64,000 nt of DNA from Parasulfuritortus sp036391875 (GTDB lineage Bacteria > Pseudomonadota > Gammaproteobacteria > Burkholderiales > Thiobacillaceae). A program made the position numbers and the translations under genes. The stretch is taken from positions 124,001 to 188,000 of the forward strand of contig DASVZA010000024.1 in NCBI GenBank assembly GCA_036391875.1, given 5' to 3'. Of the stretch, positions 36,438 through 45,368 are shown piece by piece; position 1 is the stretch's first letter; the number at the start of each line of letters is the position of its first letter. Under the pieces are notes generated by a model. The model ran no database searches, had not been told where the DNA came from, and saw only the letters and a program-made list of their open reading frames with translations.

Positions 36438-38158
36438 CGATCACCCTGCAAGGCATCGGCATCTCGGGCGGCTACGCCATCGGCCGCGCCCAGCTCTATT
36501 CGCACGACCGCCTGGAGGTCCCGCACTACGTCCTGCGCAAGTCGGACATCGCCTCCGAAGTGCGCCGGTTCGACGCCGCCGTGGCCGCGGCTCGGGCCGA
36601 ATGCGTGCAACTGCTCGCCACCATTCCGGAGGGTGCGCCCTCGGAGCTGGCGGCCTTCCTCGATCTGCACACCCTGATCCTGGACGACGCCATGCTGTCC
36701 CAGGCGCCCAAGGACCTGATCCGGGACACCGCCTGCAATGCCGAATGGGCGCTGGCGCAGCAGACCGAGGCCCTGCTGGCGCAGTTCGACAGCATCGAGG
36801 ACGCCTACCTGCGCGAGCGCCGACAGGACGTCAAGCAGGTGGCGGACAGGGTGCTCAAGGCGCTGCTCGGCCACCCCGGCCAGGCGCCGCTCAAGGTGTC
36901 CGACGAGCCGACCGTGCTGGTCGCGCACGACCTGTCGCCGAGCGACATGGTGCTGTTCAAGCGCCACAGCTATGCCGGCTTCATCACCGACCTGGGCGGC
37001 ACCACCTCCCATACCGCCATCCTGGCCCGCAGCCTGAACATCTCATCGGTCATGGCCTTGCACAACGCCCGCGCCCTGATCCAGGAGGGCGACGTGCTGA
37101 TCGTCGACGGCATCGCGGGGGTGGTGATCGTCAATCCGGACGAACTGATCCTGGATGAGTACCTGCTCCGCCAGAACCAATGGCGCCTGGAACAGCAGAA
37201 GCTGAAGCGGCTGAAGACCAGCCCGTCCGCCACCCTGGACGGCGAGCCGGTGGAACTGCTGGCCAACATCGACCTGCCCCAGGACGTGGCCGAGGCGCTG
37301 GACGAGAACGCGGCCGGCATCGGCCTGTTCCGCAGCGAATTCCTGTTCATGAACCGGTCCGACCTGCCTTCGGAAGACGAACAGTTCGAGGCCTACCGCG
37401 ACGTAGCGACCGCCATGAAGGGCAGGCCGGTGGTCATCCGGACCCTGGACGTGGGGGCCGACAAGTCGCTGGCCTGGCTGCCGGAGGCGAGCGTGAATCC
37501 CGCCCTCGGCCTGCGCGCCATCCGCCTGTGCCTGGCCGAGCCGCGCATCTTCATCGCCCAGGTCAGGGCCATCCTGCGCGCCAGCCAGTACGGCCAGGTG
37601 CGCATCCTGATTCCCATGCTGGCCAGCCTGAACGAACTGGACCAGGCCCTGGAGCTGATCGCCCAGGCCAAGGCCGAGCTGGAGCGCGAAGGCATCCCGT
37701 TCAGCCCCGGCATCCCGGTCGGCGGCATGATCGAAATCCCGGCCGCGGCCCTGGCGGCCGAGTGGTTCGCCCGCAAGCTGGACTTCCTGTCGATCGGCAC
37801 CAACGACCTGATCCAGTACACCCTGGCCATCGACCGCACCGACGATGCGGTGGCCCATCTATACGACCCGCTGCACCCGGGCGTGCTCCAACTGGTGGCG
37901 CATACCCTGAAGGTCGGCCACCGGCTCAAGCGGCCGGTGTCGGTCTGCGGCGAGATGGCGGGCGACCCGAAGCTGGCCCGCCTGCTGCTGGGCCTGGGCC
38001 TGCGCAGCTTCTCCATGCATCCGGCCCATCTGATGGCGGTCAAGCAGCAGGTCATGCACAGCCACGTCTCCACTTTGGCGCCGCTGGCGGCCAAGCTGCT
38101 GCGGGTGGGCCGGCCGGACCGGATCAAGGCCTATCTGGAACGGATCAACGCCCTGTGA
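36434..38158 (+). CDS. ptsI: phosphoenolpyruvate-protein phosphotransferase (enzyme I)
   Basis: The 574-residue enzyme I transfers phosphate from PEP to HPr. The active His is H193 in G-G-T-T-S-H-T-A-I-L-A-R-S. PEP-binding segments include G-L-F-R-S-E-F-L-F-M near 295 and the late S-V-C-G-E-M-A-G-D. It lacks the GAF domain of PtsP. The start is GTG 36434. EIIA, HPr and EI form a complete phosphorelay with no permease. Confidence 0.95.
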   Translation: MTITLQGIGISGGYAIGRAQLYSHDRLEVPHYVLRKSDIASEVRRFDAAVAAARAECVQLLATIPEGAPSELAAFLDLHTLILDDAMLSQAPKDLIRDTACNAEWALAQQTEALLAQFDSIEDAYLRERRQDVKQVADRVLKALLGHPGQAPLKVSDEPTVLVAHDLSPSDMVLFKRHSYAGFITDLGGTTSHTAILARSLNISSVMALHNARALIQEGDVLIVDGIAGVVIVNPDELILDEYLLRQNQWRLEQQKLKRLKTSPSATLDGEPVELLANIDLPQDVAEALDENAAGIGLFRSEFLFMNRSDLPSEDEQFEAYRDVATAMKGRPVVIRTLDVGADKSLAWLPEASVNPALGLRAIRLCLAEPRIFIAQVRAILRASQYGQVRILIPMLASLNELDQALELIAQAKAELEREGIPFSPGIPVGGMIEIPAAALAAEWFARKLDFLSIGTNDLIQYTLAIDRTDDAVAHLYDPLHPGVLQLVAHTLKVGHRLKRPVSVCGEMAGDPKLARLLLGLGLRSFSMHPAHLMAVKQQVMHSHVSTLAPLAAKLLRVGRPDRIKAYLERINAL

Positions 38159-38167
38159 CCGCGGGTT

Positions 38168-39859
38168 TCACAACAGGTAGCGGGCGCTGACCACGTTGCC
38201 GGGGCCGGAATAGGTCAGTTCCCGGCACAGGCTCTTGACCAGCAGGATGCCCCGGCCGTGGTGCTGGTTCAGGTCCGGCATGGCGTCGAACAGCTGGCCG
38301 AGTCGGGCGTAGTCGAAGCCCCGGCCGCTGTCTTCCAGCCTGATGTCCAGCACCGGCCGCTCGCCGCTCTGGTGCAGATGGAAGGCCATGGCGATGCGGC
38401 CTTCGGACAGGGTCTTGAGGCTGTTCTCGCGCGATTCCAGATAACGCTCGAAGCCGCCCTCGGCATTCTTCAGGCGGGAATCCAGGCCCAGCACGCCGTG
38501 GTCCAGGGCATTGTTGAACAGTTCGGACAGGATCAGGAACAGTTGGCCCTGGTGGGCCTTCAGCACCTGAATCTGGCTGATGAAGCCGAGCACGGCAGGG
38601 ACCACGTCCATGTCGCGCAACTCGGAAACGCCCCAGCTCAATTCCATGCGCCATTCCGAAACCCCGGTTTCGGCCGTTGCCGCCGTCGGTGCCGGCCGCA
38701 GCGTCTGGCGCCGTTCGAGCGGAACCCGGACTACGATGGCCGACAGGTCGTCGTGGTCCGGGCGGCCAGCCAGGTGCCGCATGACTCCTTGTTCCAGCGT
38801 CGCCAGGCGCAAGCCTTCGGGGGCGGCGCCGAGGATGGCCTCCAGGCCTTCCAGGTTCAGGCGCCGCCCGGCCGGGTCTTCCGCCTCGATGATGCCGTCC
38901 GAGAACAGCACCAGCTCGCCCGGATGCTGGTAATTGACCGTCTCGCTGGCGGAGTTGAACAGGTCGGGCGGCAGGATGCCGAGCGGCGGATGGCGCGAGG
39001 GCCAGCGCAGGACGACGGTGCCGTTCTCGTCCAGGAACAGGATATCGGGATTGCCGCCGTTCCAGACATCGATGGTCTGGTTGCGGATGTCCAGCGCGAC
39101 CAGGCTGGCGGCGACGAAGCGTTCGACGGGCAGGAAGGACTTCAGCTTGCGGTTGAGTTCCTCGGCGATGGTCTGGATCGGGAAGCCCTTGGCCGCCATG
39201 CCGTAGAAGACCTGGGTCAGCGGCAGGGCCGTCAGGGCGGCGGCCAGGCCGTGGCCGGCGGCGTCGGCCAGCATCGCGTACAGGATGTCGCCGGGGCCGC
39301 GGGCGGCGCAGACCAGGTCGCCGCTGAAGGTTTCGGCCGGCGTGTTCATCCATTGCAGCAGAGGGTCGCTCAGGCCCGCCGCATCGAGCAGGCGGCTGAC
39401 CACGTGCTGGCCGAGCTTGTTCTGTTCCTCCGCGTCTTCCCGCCAGCTGCCCAGTTCCTGCAGGTAGCTGCGGACATCCCGCTGGATGGCCAGGGTGCGG
39501 GCGTAGCTGTTGATCTTGGCGCCGATCAGGGGCGGGCTGGCCGTCTTGAACAGGTAGTCGTCGCCGCCCGCATCCAGGCCGCGGACGATGTCTTCGGCCG
39601 CGGCCGGGACGGAGAAGAAGATGATGGGCACCCAGCGCCGGCTGGGCAGGGCGCGGATCCGGCGGACCGCCTCGACGCCGTTCAGCTGCGGCAGGGCGAC
39701 GTCCATGAAGATCAGGTCGGGTTCGAAATCCCGGTGTTTCTCCAGCAGGGCGATGCCGTCCTGGGCGATCATCACGTCGTGGCCCAGCTTGCAGGCGACC
39801 GCTTCCAGGGGCTCGATGTCGGCCGGAACGGCGTCGGCGATGAGGATTCTCAGGTGCAT
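38168..39859 (-). CDS. REC-PP2C-HATPase partner-switching regulator (HsbR/RsbU-like)
   Basis: The 563-residue three-domain protein starts with a receiver (1-120; D53 in F-M-D-V-A-L-P). A SpoIIE-type PP2C phosphatase follows (about 165-375; G-D-L near 181, D-A-A-G-H-G, H-D-D-L-S-A). An RsbW-like ATPase ends it (about 405-560; E-L-F-N-N-A-L-D-H-G, E-D-S-G-R-G-F-D, G-R-G-I-L-L-V-K). In Pseudomonas, HsbR of this layout both phosphorylates and dephosphorylates the STAS protein HsbA. Here a STAS gene lies 18 bases upstream and the chemotaxis genes beyond it, so the receiver may be a CheA target. Confidence 0.88.
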   Translation of the reverse strand: MHLRILIADAVPADIEPLEAVACKLGHDVMIAQDGIALLEKHRDFEPDLIFMDVALPQLNGVEAVRRIRALPSRRWVPIIFFSVPAAAEDIVRGLDAGGDDYLFKTASPPLIGAKINSYARTLAIQRDVRSYLQELGSWREDAEEQNKLGQHVVSRLLDAAGLSDPLLQWMNTPAETFSGDLVCAARGPGDILYAMLADAAGHGLAAALTALPLTQVFYGMAAKGFPIQTIAEELNRKLKSFLPVERFVAASLVALDIRNQTIDVWNGGNPDILFLDENGTVVLRWPSRHPPLGILPPDLFNSASETVNYQHPGELVLFSDGIIEAEDPAGRRLNLEGLEAILGAAPEGLRLATLEQGVMRHLAGRPDHDDLSAIVVRVPLERRQTLRPAPTAATAETGVSEWRMELSWGVSELRDMDVVPAVLGFISQIQVLKAHQGQLFLILSELFNNALDHGVLGLDSRLKNAEGGFERYLESRENSLKTLSEGRIAMAFHLHQSGERPVLDIRLEDSGRGFDYARLGQLFDAMPDLNQHHGRGILLVKSLCRELTYSGPGNVVSARYLL

Positions 39860-39877
39860 CGGGACGCGGTCCGGGAG

Positions 39878-40183
39878 TTACTCGATGGTGAACAGCTTGC
39901 CGAAGTTGGCGATTTCGAGGACCTGTTTCACCGCGCCGCCGATGTTGGCCAGCTTGACCTTCTTGCCGGCGGCTTCGGCCTTCTCGCGCAGCAGGAGCAG
40001 CATGCCCAGGGCCGAGGAGTCGAGGTAATCGACCCGGCCGAAGTCGATCGCGATCTCGCGCACTTCGGCCTTGGCGAGCAGTGTCTCGTAGGCGGTCCGG
40101 AAATCGCGATGGGAATGGAAGTCGAAGCGGCCTGCCAGGTTCAGCCGCGCGCTGGGGCCATCGGTCTTTTCGTTGATCTGCAT
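39878..40183 (-). CDS. STAS-domain anti-anti-sigma factor-like protein (HsbA-like)
   Basis: The 101-residue STAS protein has the phosphorylatable serine in Y-L-D-S-S-A-L-G-M (S56 or S57). It is the likely substrate of the adjacent PP2C/ATPase protein and would bind an anti-sigma factor or another partner depending on phosphorylation. AGGAGAACGACAA precedes ATG 40183. No sigma or anti-sigma gene is nearby. Confidence 0.88.
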   Translation of the reverse strand: MQINEKTDGPSARLNLAGRFDFHSHRDFRTAYETLLAKAEVREIAIDFGRVDYLDSSALGMLLLLREKAEAAGKKVKLANIGGAVKQVLEIANFGKLFTIE

Positions 40184-40217
40184 TTGTCGTTCTCCTAGTG
40201 GTTTAGGCTGGGCGGCA

Positions 40218-41258
40218 TCATTTCAGATGCTCGAGTATATGCCCGGCGATATTGGGCAACGGGACGATTTCCTGGGCGGCGCCGAGTTCGATCGCCGCCT
40301 TGGGCATGCCGAACACCACGCAGCTGGCCTCGTCCTGGGCGATGGTGTGGGCGCCGGCATCGCGCATCTCCAGCATGCCGGCGGCGCCGTCCTTGCCCAT
40401 GCCGGTGAGCAGTACCGCGATGGCGTTGTGGCCGACCACGCGGGCGGCGCTGCCGAACAGGACATCGACCGAGGGCCGGTGCCGGTTGACCGGCGGGCCC
40501 TGGGTCAGTTCTGTGAAGTAGTAGGCGCCGCTCTTGCGCACCGACAGATGAGAGTGGCCGGGCGCCAGGTAGGCGTGGCCGGGCAGGATGCGCTCGTTGT
40601 GCTCGGCCTCCTTGACGGTCAGGGCCGACAGGCTGTCGAGGCGGGCGGCGAACGATTTGGTGAAGGACTCCGGCATGTGCTGGGTCATCAGGATGGCCGG
40701 CGAGTTGGCCGGCATCCGGGTCAGGACTTCCTTCAGCGCTTCGGTGCCGCCGGTCGACGAACCGATGAAGACAATCTTCTCCGTGGTCGACAGGATATGT
40801 CCGGTCAGCGGCTTGGGCCTGTCCGCCGCCTGCTGCCCGATCTGGTGGCGGTGGATGCGGGCCCGGGCCGCGGCACGGATGCGGTCGCAGATATCGCGTT
40901 CCAGTTCGGCCATGCCCTCGCTGACGCCGAGCCTGGGCTTGGGGATGAAGTCGACAGCGCCCAGTTCCAGGGCCTTGAGGGTGGTTTCCGAGCCTGTTTC
41001 TGTCAGGGTGGAAACCATGACCACCGGGGTCGGGCGCAGGCGCATCAACTTTTCCAGGAACTCCAGGCCGTTCATGCGCGGCATCTCCACGTCCAGGGTC
41101 AGGACATCGGGATTGGTCTGCTTGATGAGTTCGCGGGCGACCAGCGGGTCGGGCGCGGCACCGACCACCTCCATGTCCGGCTGGCTGTTGATGATCTGGC
41201 TCATCACGCTGCGGATCAGAGCGGAGTCGTCGATGATCAGTACTTTCAGCTTCTGCAT
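40218..41258 (-). CDS. cheB: chemotaxis protein-glutamate methylesterase CheB
   Basis: The 346-residue CheB has a receiver with D56 (T-L-D-V-E-M-P) and a methylesterase domain with the triad S168 (G-S-S-T-G-G), H194 (T-Q-H-M-P) and D290 (G-M-G-K-D-G). It demethylates and deamidates chemoreceptors for adaptation. It lies between cheD and the STAS gene in one leftward run. Confidence 0.96.
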   Translation of the reverse strand: MQKLKVLIIDDSALIRSVMSQIINSQPDMEVVGAAPDPLVARELIKQTNPDVLTLDVEMPRMNGLEFLEKLMRLRPTPVVMVSTLTETGSETTLKALELGAVDFIPKPRLGVSEGMAELERDICDRIRAAARARIHRHQIGQQAADRPKPLTGHILSTTEKIVFIGSSTGGTEALKEVLTRMPANSPAILMTQHMPESFTKSFAARLDSLSALTVKEAEHNERILPGHAYLAPGHSHLSVRKSGAYYFTELTQGPPVNRHRPSVDVLFGSAARVVGHNAIAVLLTGMGKDGAAGMLEMRDAGAHTIAQDEASCVVFGMPKAAIELGAAQEIVPLPNIAGHILEHLK

Positions 41259-41271
41259 GACGGATAGCGAG

Positions 41272-41880
41272 TCAGATGAACAGTTCGATATCGCCGGCCA
41301 TATCCGAGGTCATCAGGCGGCTGCCGTATTCCTCTTCGCGCTGGACGATGGTGTTGTTGTGGGCTTCCTTGAGCTTTTTGACCAGCACCCGGCCATTGGC
41401 CGGGAAGTAGTAGATCTTGCGCGGATAGATGTCCAGCAGGTCCTGGGCGGCCAGGCAGATGCGTTCCCGCTCCAGGTATTCCAGGACGAACTCGCTGTTG
41501 CGCTCGCCGATGTTGTGCAGACTGAAGCCGCGGATGACCGCGCCGCCGCCGAATACCTTGGCTTCCAGCCGCTGGCGGGCCGCGCCCATCTTGATCAACT
41601 GGTTGATGAGCATCTCCATGGCGTAGCCGCCGTAGCGCGCCGAATTGGACAGCGGGTTGCGCGGGTCGCCCTCCGGCAGCATGAAGTGGTTCATGCCGCC
41701 GATGCCACGCTCCGGGTCGCGGATGCAGACCGAGATGCAGGAGCCCAGCACCGTCACCAGCATCATGTCGCGGCCGGTGACGTAATACTCACCGGGCAGG
41801 ATCTTGGCCGCCTCGATGCCGAAATGCTGATCGAAGTAATGGTTCGGGGCGAGGATTTCCTCGAAACCATGTCCCGTCAC
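41272..41880 (-). CDS. cheD: chemoreceptor glutamine deamidase CheD
   Basis: The 202-residue CheD has catalytic C48 (L-G-S-C-I-S-V) and H65 (G-G-M-N-H-F-M-L-P). It deamidates receptor glutamines. GTG 41880 overlaps the cheR TGA as GTGA. The protein ends G-D-I-E-L-F-I, almost the same tail as the chemoreceptor at 48623-49786. Confidence 0.95.
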   Translation of the reverse strand: MTGHGFEEILAPNHYFDQHFGIEAAKILPGEYYVTGRDMMLVTVLGSCISVCIRDPERGIGGMNHFMLPEGDPRNPLSNSARYGGYAMEMLINQLIKMGAARQRLEAKVFGGGAVIRGFSLHNIGERNSEFVLEYLERERICLAAQDLLDIYPRKIYYFPANGRVLVKKLKEAHNNTIVQREEEYGSRLMTSDMAGDIELFI

Positions 41881-42731
41881 GCGCGCTTTCCTTGTTGCGG
41901 CGCCTCGGCATGCTCGTAGACCGTCTGGCCGCGCAGGCGGAACAGGTCGGCGGCATGGTAGAGCGCCTCGGAGTGGCCCATGAACAGGAGGCCGTCCGTC
42001 TTCAGCAGGGGTTTCATCCTGGCCAGTATCTTGTGCTGGGTCGGCTTGTCGAAATAGATCATCACGTTGCGGCAGAAGATCGCGTCCAGCGGTTGCCGGA
42101 TGGGCCAGTTTGGCGCCAGCAGGTTGAGCTGGAAGAATTCGACCATGGCGCGCAGTTCCGGCCGGACCTTGGCCATGCCGGCCCGTTCGCCGGTGCCCTT
42201 GAGGAAGAAGCGCTGCTGCTGCTCCGCACTCAGCTTGTTCAGGCGCTCGATCGGGTAGACGCCCTCGTTGCACTTCTTCAGCACGTTGGTGTCTAGATCG
42301 GAGGCGATGATCTTGACCGGAGCGTTGAAGCCGCCGAAGGTCTCCACCGCGGTCATGGCCATTGAGTAGGGTTCCTCGCCGGTCGACGAGGCCGAACTCC
42401 AGAGGACGATCGGTCGGCTCGGGCGGTTGCGCAGGAAGTCGCGCAGGATGGTGAAGTGGTGGTTTTCCCGGAAGAAGTCGGTCAGGTTGGTGGTGAGCGA
42501 ATTGACGAACGCTTCCCATTCGTCGTCATGGCCGGCCTTCAGGTAGTCCAGGTATTCGCGGAAGGTCTTGATCCCGGTGGCGCGCAGACGCCGCGCCAGC
42601 CGGCTGTAGACCATGTCCTCCTTGGCCTCGGTCAGGGCGATGCCGGCATGGTCGTAGATCATCTTGCGGACTTCCTCGAAATCGCGCTGGGCGAAGAGGA
42701 ACTCCCGGTCGGTGCGGGTGGGGGCGGCCAT
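41877..42731 (-). CDS. cheR: chemotaxis protein methyltransferase CheR
   Basis: The 284-residue SAM-dependent receptor methyltransferase has the N-terminal helical domain (about 15-75), then S-S-A-S-S-T-G-E-E-P-Y-S in the SAM site and D-A-I-F-C-R-N-V-M-I-Y-F late in the fold. ATG 42731 (M-A-A-P-T) gives a normal N-terminus. ATG 42770 would overlap the upstream receptor gene and lacks a ribosome site. The receptor just upstream ends in a CheR-tether-like peptide. Confidence 0.95.
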   Translation of the reverse strand: MAAPTRTDREFLFAQRDFEEVRKMIYDHAGIALTEAKEDMVYSRLARRLRATGIKTFREYLDYLKAGHDDEWEAFVNSLTTNLTDFFRENHHFTILRDFLRNRPSRPIVLWSSASSTGEEPYSMAMTAVETFGGFNAPVKIIASDLDTNVLKKCNEGVYPIERLNKLSAEQQQRFFLKGTGERAGMAKVRPELRAMVEFFQLNLLAPNWPIRQPLDAIFCRNVMIYFDKPTQHKILARMKPLLKTDGLLFMGHSEALYHAADLFRLRGQTVYEHAEAPQQGKRA

Positions 42732-42754
42732 AGGGTTCTGTCGATCCTGGTTTC

Positions 42755-45097
42755 TCAGAATTCTTCCCATTCGTCCGCAGCCGAAGCGGATACGCCTGGC
42801 AGCTTCGCCTGCTGGCGGGGCAGGCGCTTGGCCGCCACGACGGCCTGCACCGGCGCGGCCGGTAGTCTGGCCGCTGGGGAGCGGAGCGGCTGGGTCGAGA
42901 CGCGGAAGGCGGCGACGGCTTCGGCGAGGGCGGCGGCCTGGTCCTGGAGGGACTCGGCGGCGGCGGCGGCCTGTTCGACCAGGGCGGCGTTCTGCTGGGT
43001 CATCTCGTCCATCTGGGCGACGGCGGTGTTGACCTGGGAGATGCCCTGGGACTGCTCGACGGAGGCGGCGGTGATCTCGCCCATGATGTCGGTGACGTGC
43101 TTCACAGCGCCGACCACCTCCTGCATGGTCTGGCCGGCGGATTCGACCAGCCTGTAGCCGTCGTCGACCTTGTCGGTGCTGTCGGAGATGAGCGCCTTGA
43201 TCTCCTTGGCGGCGGCGGCGGAGCGCTGGGCGAGGTTGCGGACCTCGCCGGCGACGACGGCGAAGCCGCGGCCCTGCTCGCCGGCGCGGGCGGCCTCGAC
43301 GGCGGCGTTGAGGGCGAGGATGTTGGTCTGGAAGGCGATGCCGTCGATGACGGAGATGATGTCGGCGATCTTCTTGGAGGCGGCGGCGATGGCACCCATG
43401 GTGTCGACGACCTGGCCGACGACCTGGCCGCCCCTGGCGGCGACCTCGGAAGCGCCCTTGGCGAGCTGGTTGGCCTGCCTGGCGTTGTCGGCGTTCTGCT
43501 TGACGGTGGAGGTGAGCTCATCCATGGAGCTGGCGGTCTCCTCGAGGGAGGAGGCCTGGGACTCGGTGCGGGATGAGAGGTCGGCGTTGCCGGAAGCGAT
43601 CTCGCGGGCGGCGGTGTTGATGGCGTGGGTGGCCTCGTGGATCTGGCCGATGATCTCCTGGAGGCGGGCGACGGTGGCGTTGGCGTCGTCCTTGAGCTGG
43701 GCGAACAGGCCCTGGTGGTCGCCGACCATCTGGTGGGTCAGGTCGCCCGCCGCCAGCGCCTTCAGCACCTGGGCGATATCGGTGACGCCACGCTCGGAGG
43801 TCTCCACGACCTGGTTGATGCCCTCGGTCAATTGCCTGAAGAAGCCCTCCTTGCCGGCGAGCGTGATGCGCTGGCTGAGGTCGCCGGCCGCGGCGGCCTG
43901 GACCAGGGCGTTGACTTCCTGCTCCACGGCGACCTCGGCGGTCCGGTCGGTCCACTGGCTGACCCGGCCCAGGTTGCGGCCGCGCTCGTCGACGATCGGC
44001 CGGGCGGCCAGGCGCAGTTCATGGTCCCTGAAAGAGAAGTCGACCACCTCGCCGGTCTGCATGGCATGGTCCAGCTTGGCCGCGGCTTCCGGGTTGTTGA
44101 AGAAGTCGCCCAGGCGGGTGCCGAGCAGGCTGTCCGGATCGAAGCCGGTGCCGCCGATCGAGGTCAGCAGCTTCTTGCCGGCCGGCGTCATGTGCTTGAG
44201 CAGGCCGTCGCTGCCGGAAATGGTGATGGCTGCGGTGGAACTGTCCATGGCGACCTTGACCTGGGTCGCCTCCCGGCCCTGGCGTTGCGATTCGGCCAGG
44301 TCGAAGCCCAGCTTGATGAACATCGACTTGAATGCGTCGCTGGCCTGGCCGACCTCGTCTTCCCGGTCCTTGGCCACCAGCAGGTCGAACTGGCCCTGGG
44401 AGACCTGGCGCATGAAGCCGCCGAGGCGGGACAAGGGTCGGGTGACGGCGGCGGTGGTGCGCTGGGCGAAGACCAGGCCGAGCAGGGTGCCCACGGCCAG
44501 GATGCCCAGGCTGGCGGCGACCCCGCCCTTGAGCGCGAAGCCGATGCCGAGCAGGGCGACCAGCGCCATCCAGAGCGCGATGCCCATGACCCGGCTGCCG
44601 ACACCCTGGTTGCGCCAAGTCCGGCCGAGGCCGGCCAGTACGCCGGTACCGACCACGGCGCCTTCCCGGATGGCGAGACCGGCGGCCTGGTTGTTCCTGA
44701 ATTGGCGATAGACCTGGTCGACCCTCTCCACGGCGGCGCGTTCCGGCTTGCTGCGCACCGAGAGGTAGCCGGCCAGCTGGCCGCCTTCCCAGATCGGGGT
44801 GGCATTGGCCAGCACCCAGTAGTGGTCGCCGTTCTTGCAGCGGTTCTTGACGTAACCGGTCCAGGGCTTGCCGGCCTGCAGGGTGCGCCACATGTCCTCG
44901 AAGGCCTCGGCCGGCATGTCCGGATGACGCACGATGTTGTGCGGTGCACCGAGCAACTCCGCTTCGCTGAAGCCGCTGATCTCCAGGAAATAGGGGTTGA
45001 TATAGGTGATGATGCCGCGTGGATCGGTGCGGGAGACGATGAACTCGCCGTCACGCATCGTCCGTTCTATTCCGCTGACGGGTAGGTTGGTACGCAT
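42755..45097 (-). CDS. PAS-domain methyl-accepting chemoreceptor (Aer-like) with C-terminal W-E-E-F
   Basis: The 780-residue receptor has an N-terminal Aer-type PAS domain (about 10-110; I-N-P-Y-F-L-E-I-S-G-F). Two adjacent membrane helices follow (about 170-210) with no large periplasmic domain, then HAMP, a second PAS-like domain (about 285-390), another HAMP-like segment and the signalling hairpin (I-A-F-Q-T-N-I-L-A-L-N-A-A-V-E-A-A-R-A-G). The design fits intracellular redox or energy sensing. The last residues D-E-W-E-E-F resemble the CheR/CheB-tethering pentapeptide. The signalling half has unusually uniform codon use. Confidence 0.93.
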   Translation of the reverse strand: MRTNLPVSGIERTMRDGEFIVSRTDPRGIITYINPYFLEISGFSEAELLGAPHNIVRHPDMPAEAFEDMWRTLQAGKPWTGYVKNRCKNGDHYWVLANATPIWEGGQLAGYLSVRSKPERAAVERVDQVYRQFRNNQAAGLAIREGAVVGTGVLAGLGRTWRNQGVGSRVMGIALWMALVALLGIGFALKGGVAASLGILAVGTLLGLVFAQRTTAAVTRPLSRLGGFMRQVSQGQFDLLVAKDREDEVGQASDAFKSMFIKLGFDLAESQRQGREATQVKVAMDSSTAAITISGSDGLLKHMTPAGKKLLTSIGGTGFDPDSLLGTRLGDFFNNPEAAAKLDHAMQTGEVVDFSFRDHELRLAARPIVDERGRNLGRVSQWTDRTAEVAVEQEVNALVQAAAAGDLSQRITLAGKEGFFRQLTEGINQVVETSERGVTDIAQVLKALAAGDLTHQMVGDHQGLFAQLKDDANATVARLQEIIGQIHEATHAINTAAREIASGNADLSSRTESQASSLEETASSMDELTSTVKQNADNARQANQLAKGASEVAARGGQVVGQVVDTMGAIAAASKKIADIISVIDGIAFQTNILALNAAVEAARAGEQGRGFAVVAGEVRNLAQRSAAAAKEIKALISDSTDKVDDGYRLVESAGQTMQEVVGAVKHVTDIMGEITAASVEQSQGISQVNTAVAQMDEMTQQNAALVEQAAAAAESLQDQAAALAEAVAAFRVSTQPLRSPAARLPAAPVQAVVAAKRLPRQQAKLPGVSASAADEWEEF

Positions 45098-45166
45098 CGG
45101 CTTATTTCCTTTCTAATGGTTCGGTATGGATTGCTGACGGTCCTGACATGACGGTCCCGGCCACGA

Positions 45167-45358
45167 TCAGAATTCGGCCCAGTCGCCGTCGCCGGCGGCG
45201 CACTTGTGGAAATCGGCATGCTTGTTGCGCAGGCGGCCGTATTCCGGGTAACCGGAACAACAGCCCTGGCCATCCCCGTAGATCCGCTTGCCGAGATCGC
45301 ACTGGTCGTCGTGGGCGATCGCGACGGTATCGAAATCCATGCTACGTTCAGCCGGCAC
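45167..45358 (-). CDS. 63-residue CZB-like zinc-binding protein with C-terminal D-W-A-E-F
   Basis: The peptide contains C-D-L-G-K-R-I-Y-G-D-G and, 20 residues on, H-A-D-F-H. These match the Cys and paired-His ligands of the chemoreceptor zinc-binding (CZB) domain; a His stands just before the Cys. The first CZB helix is missing, so this is a reduced or partner-dependent version. It ends D-W-A-E-F, like the tether on the next receptor. GTG 45358 has AAGGA five bases upstream; ATG 45340 and ATG 45385 (inside cheW) are alternatives. It lies between cheW and a receptor gene on the same strand. Confidence 0.6.
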   Translation of the reverse strand: MPAERSMDFDTVAIAHDDQCDLGKRIYGDGQGCCSGYPEYGRLRNKHADFHKCAAGDGDWAEF

Positions 45359-45368
45359 GGCCGTCCTT

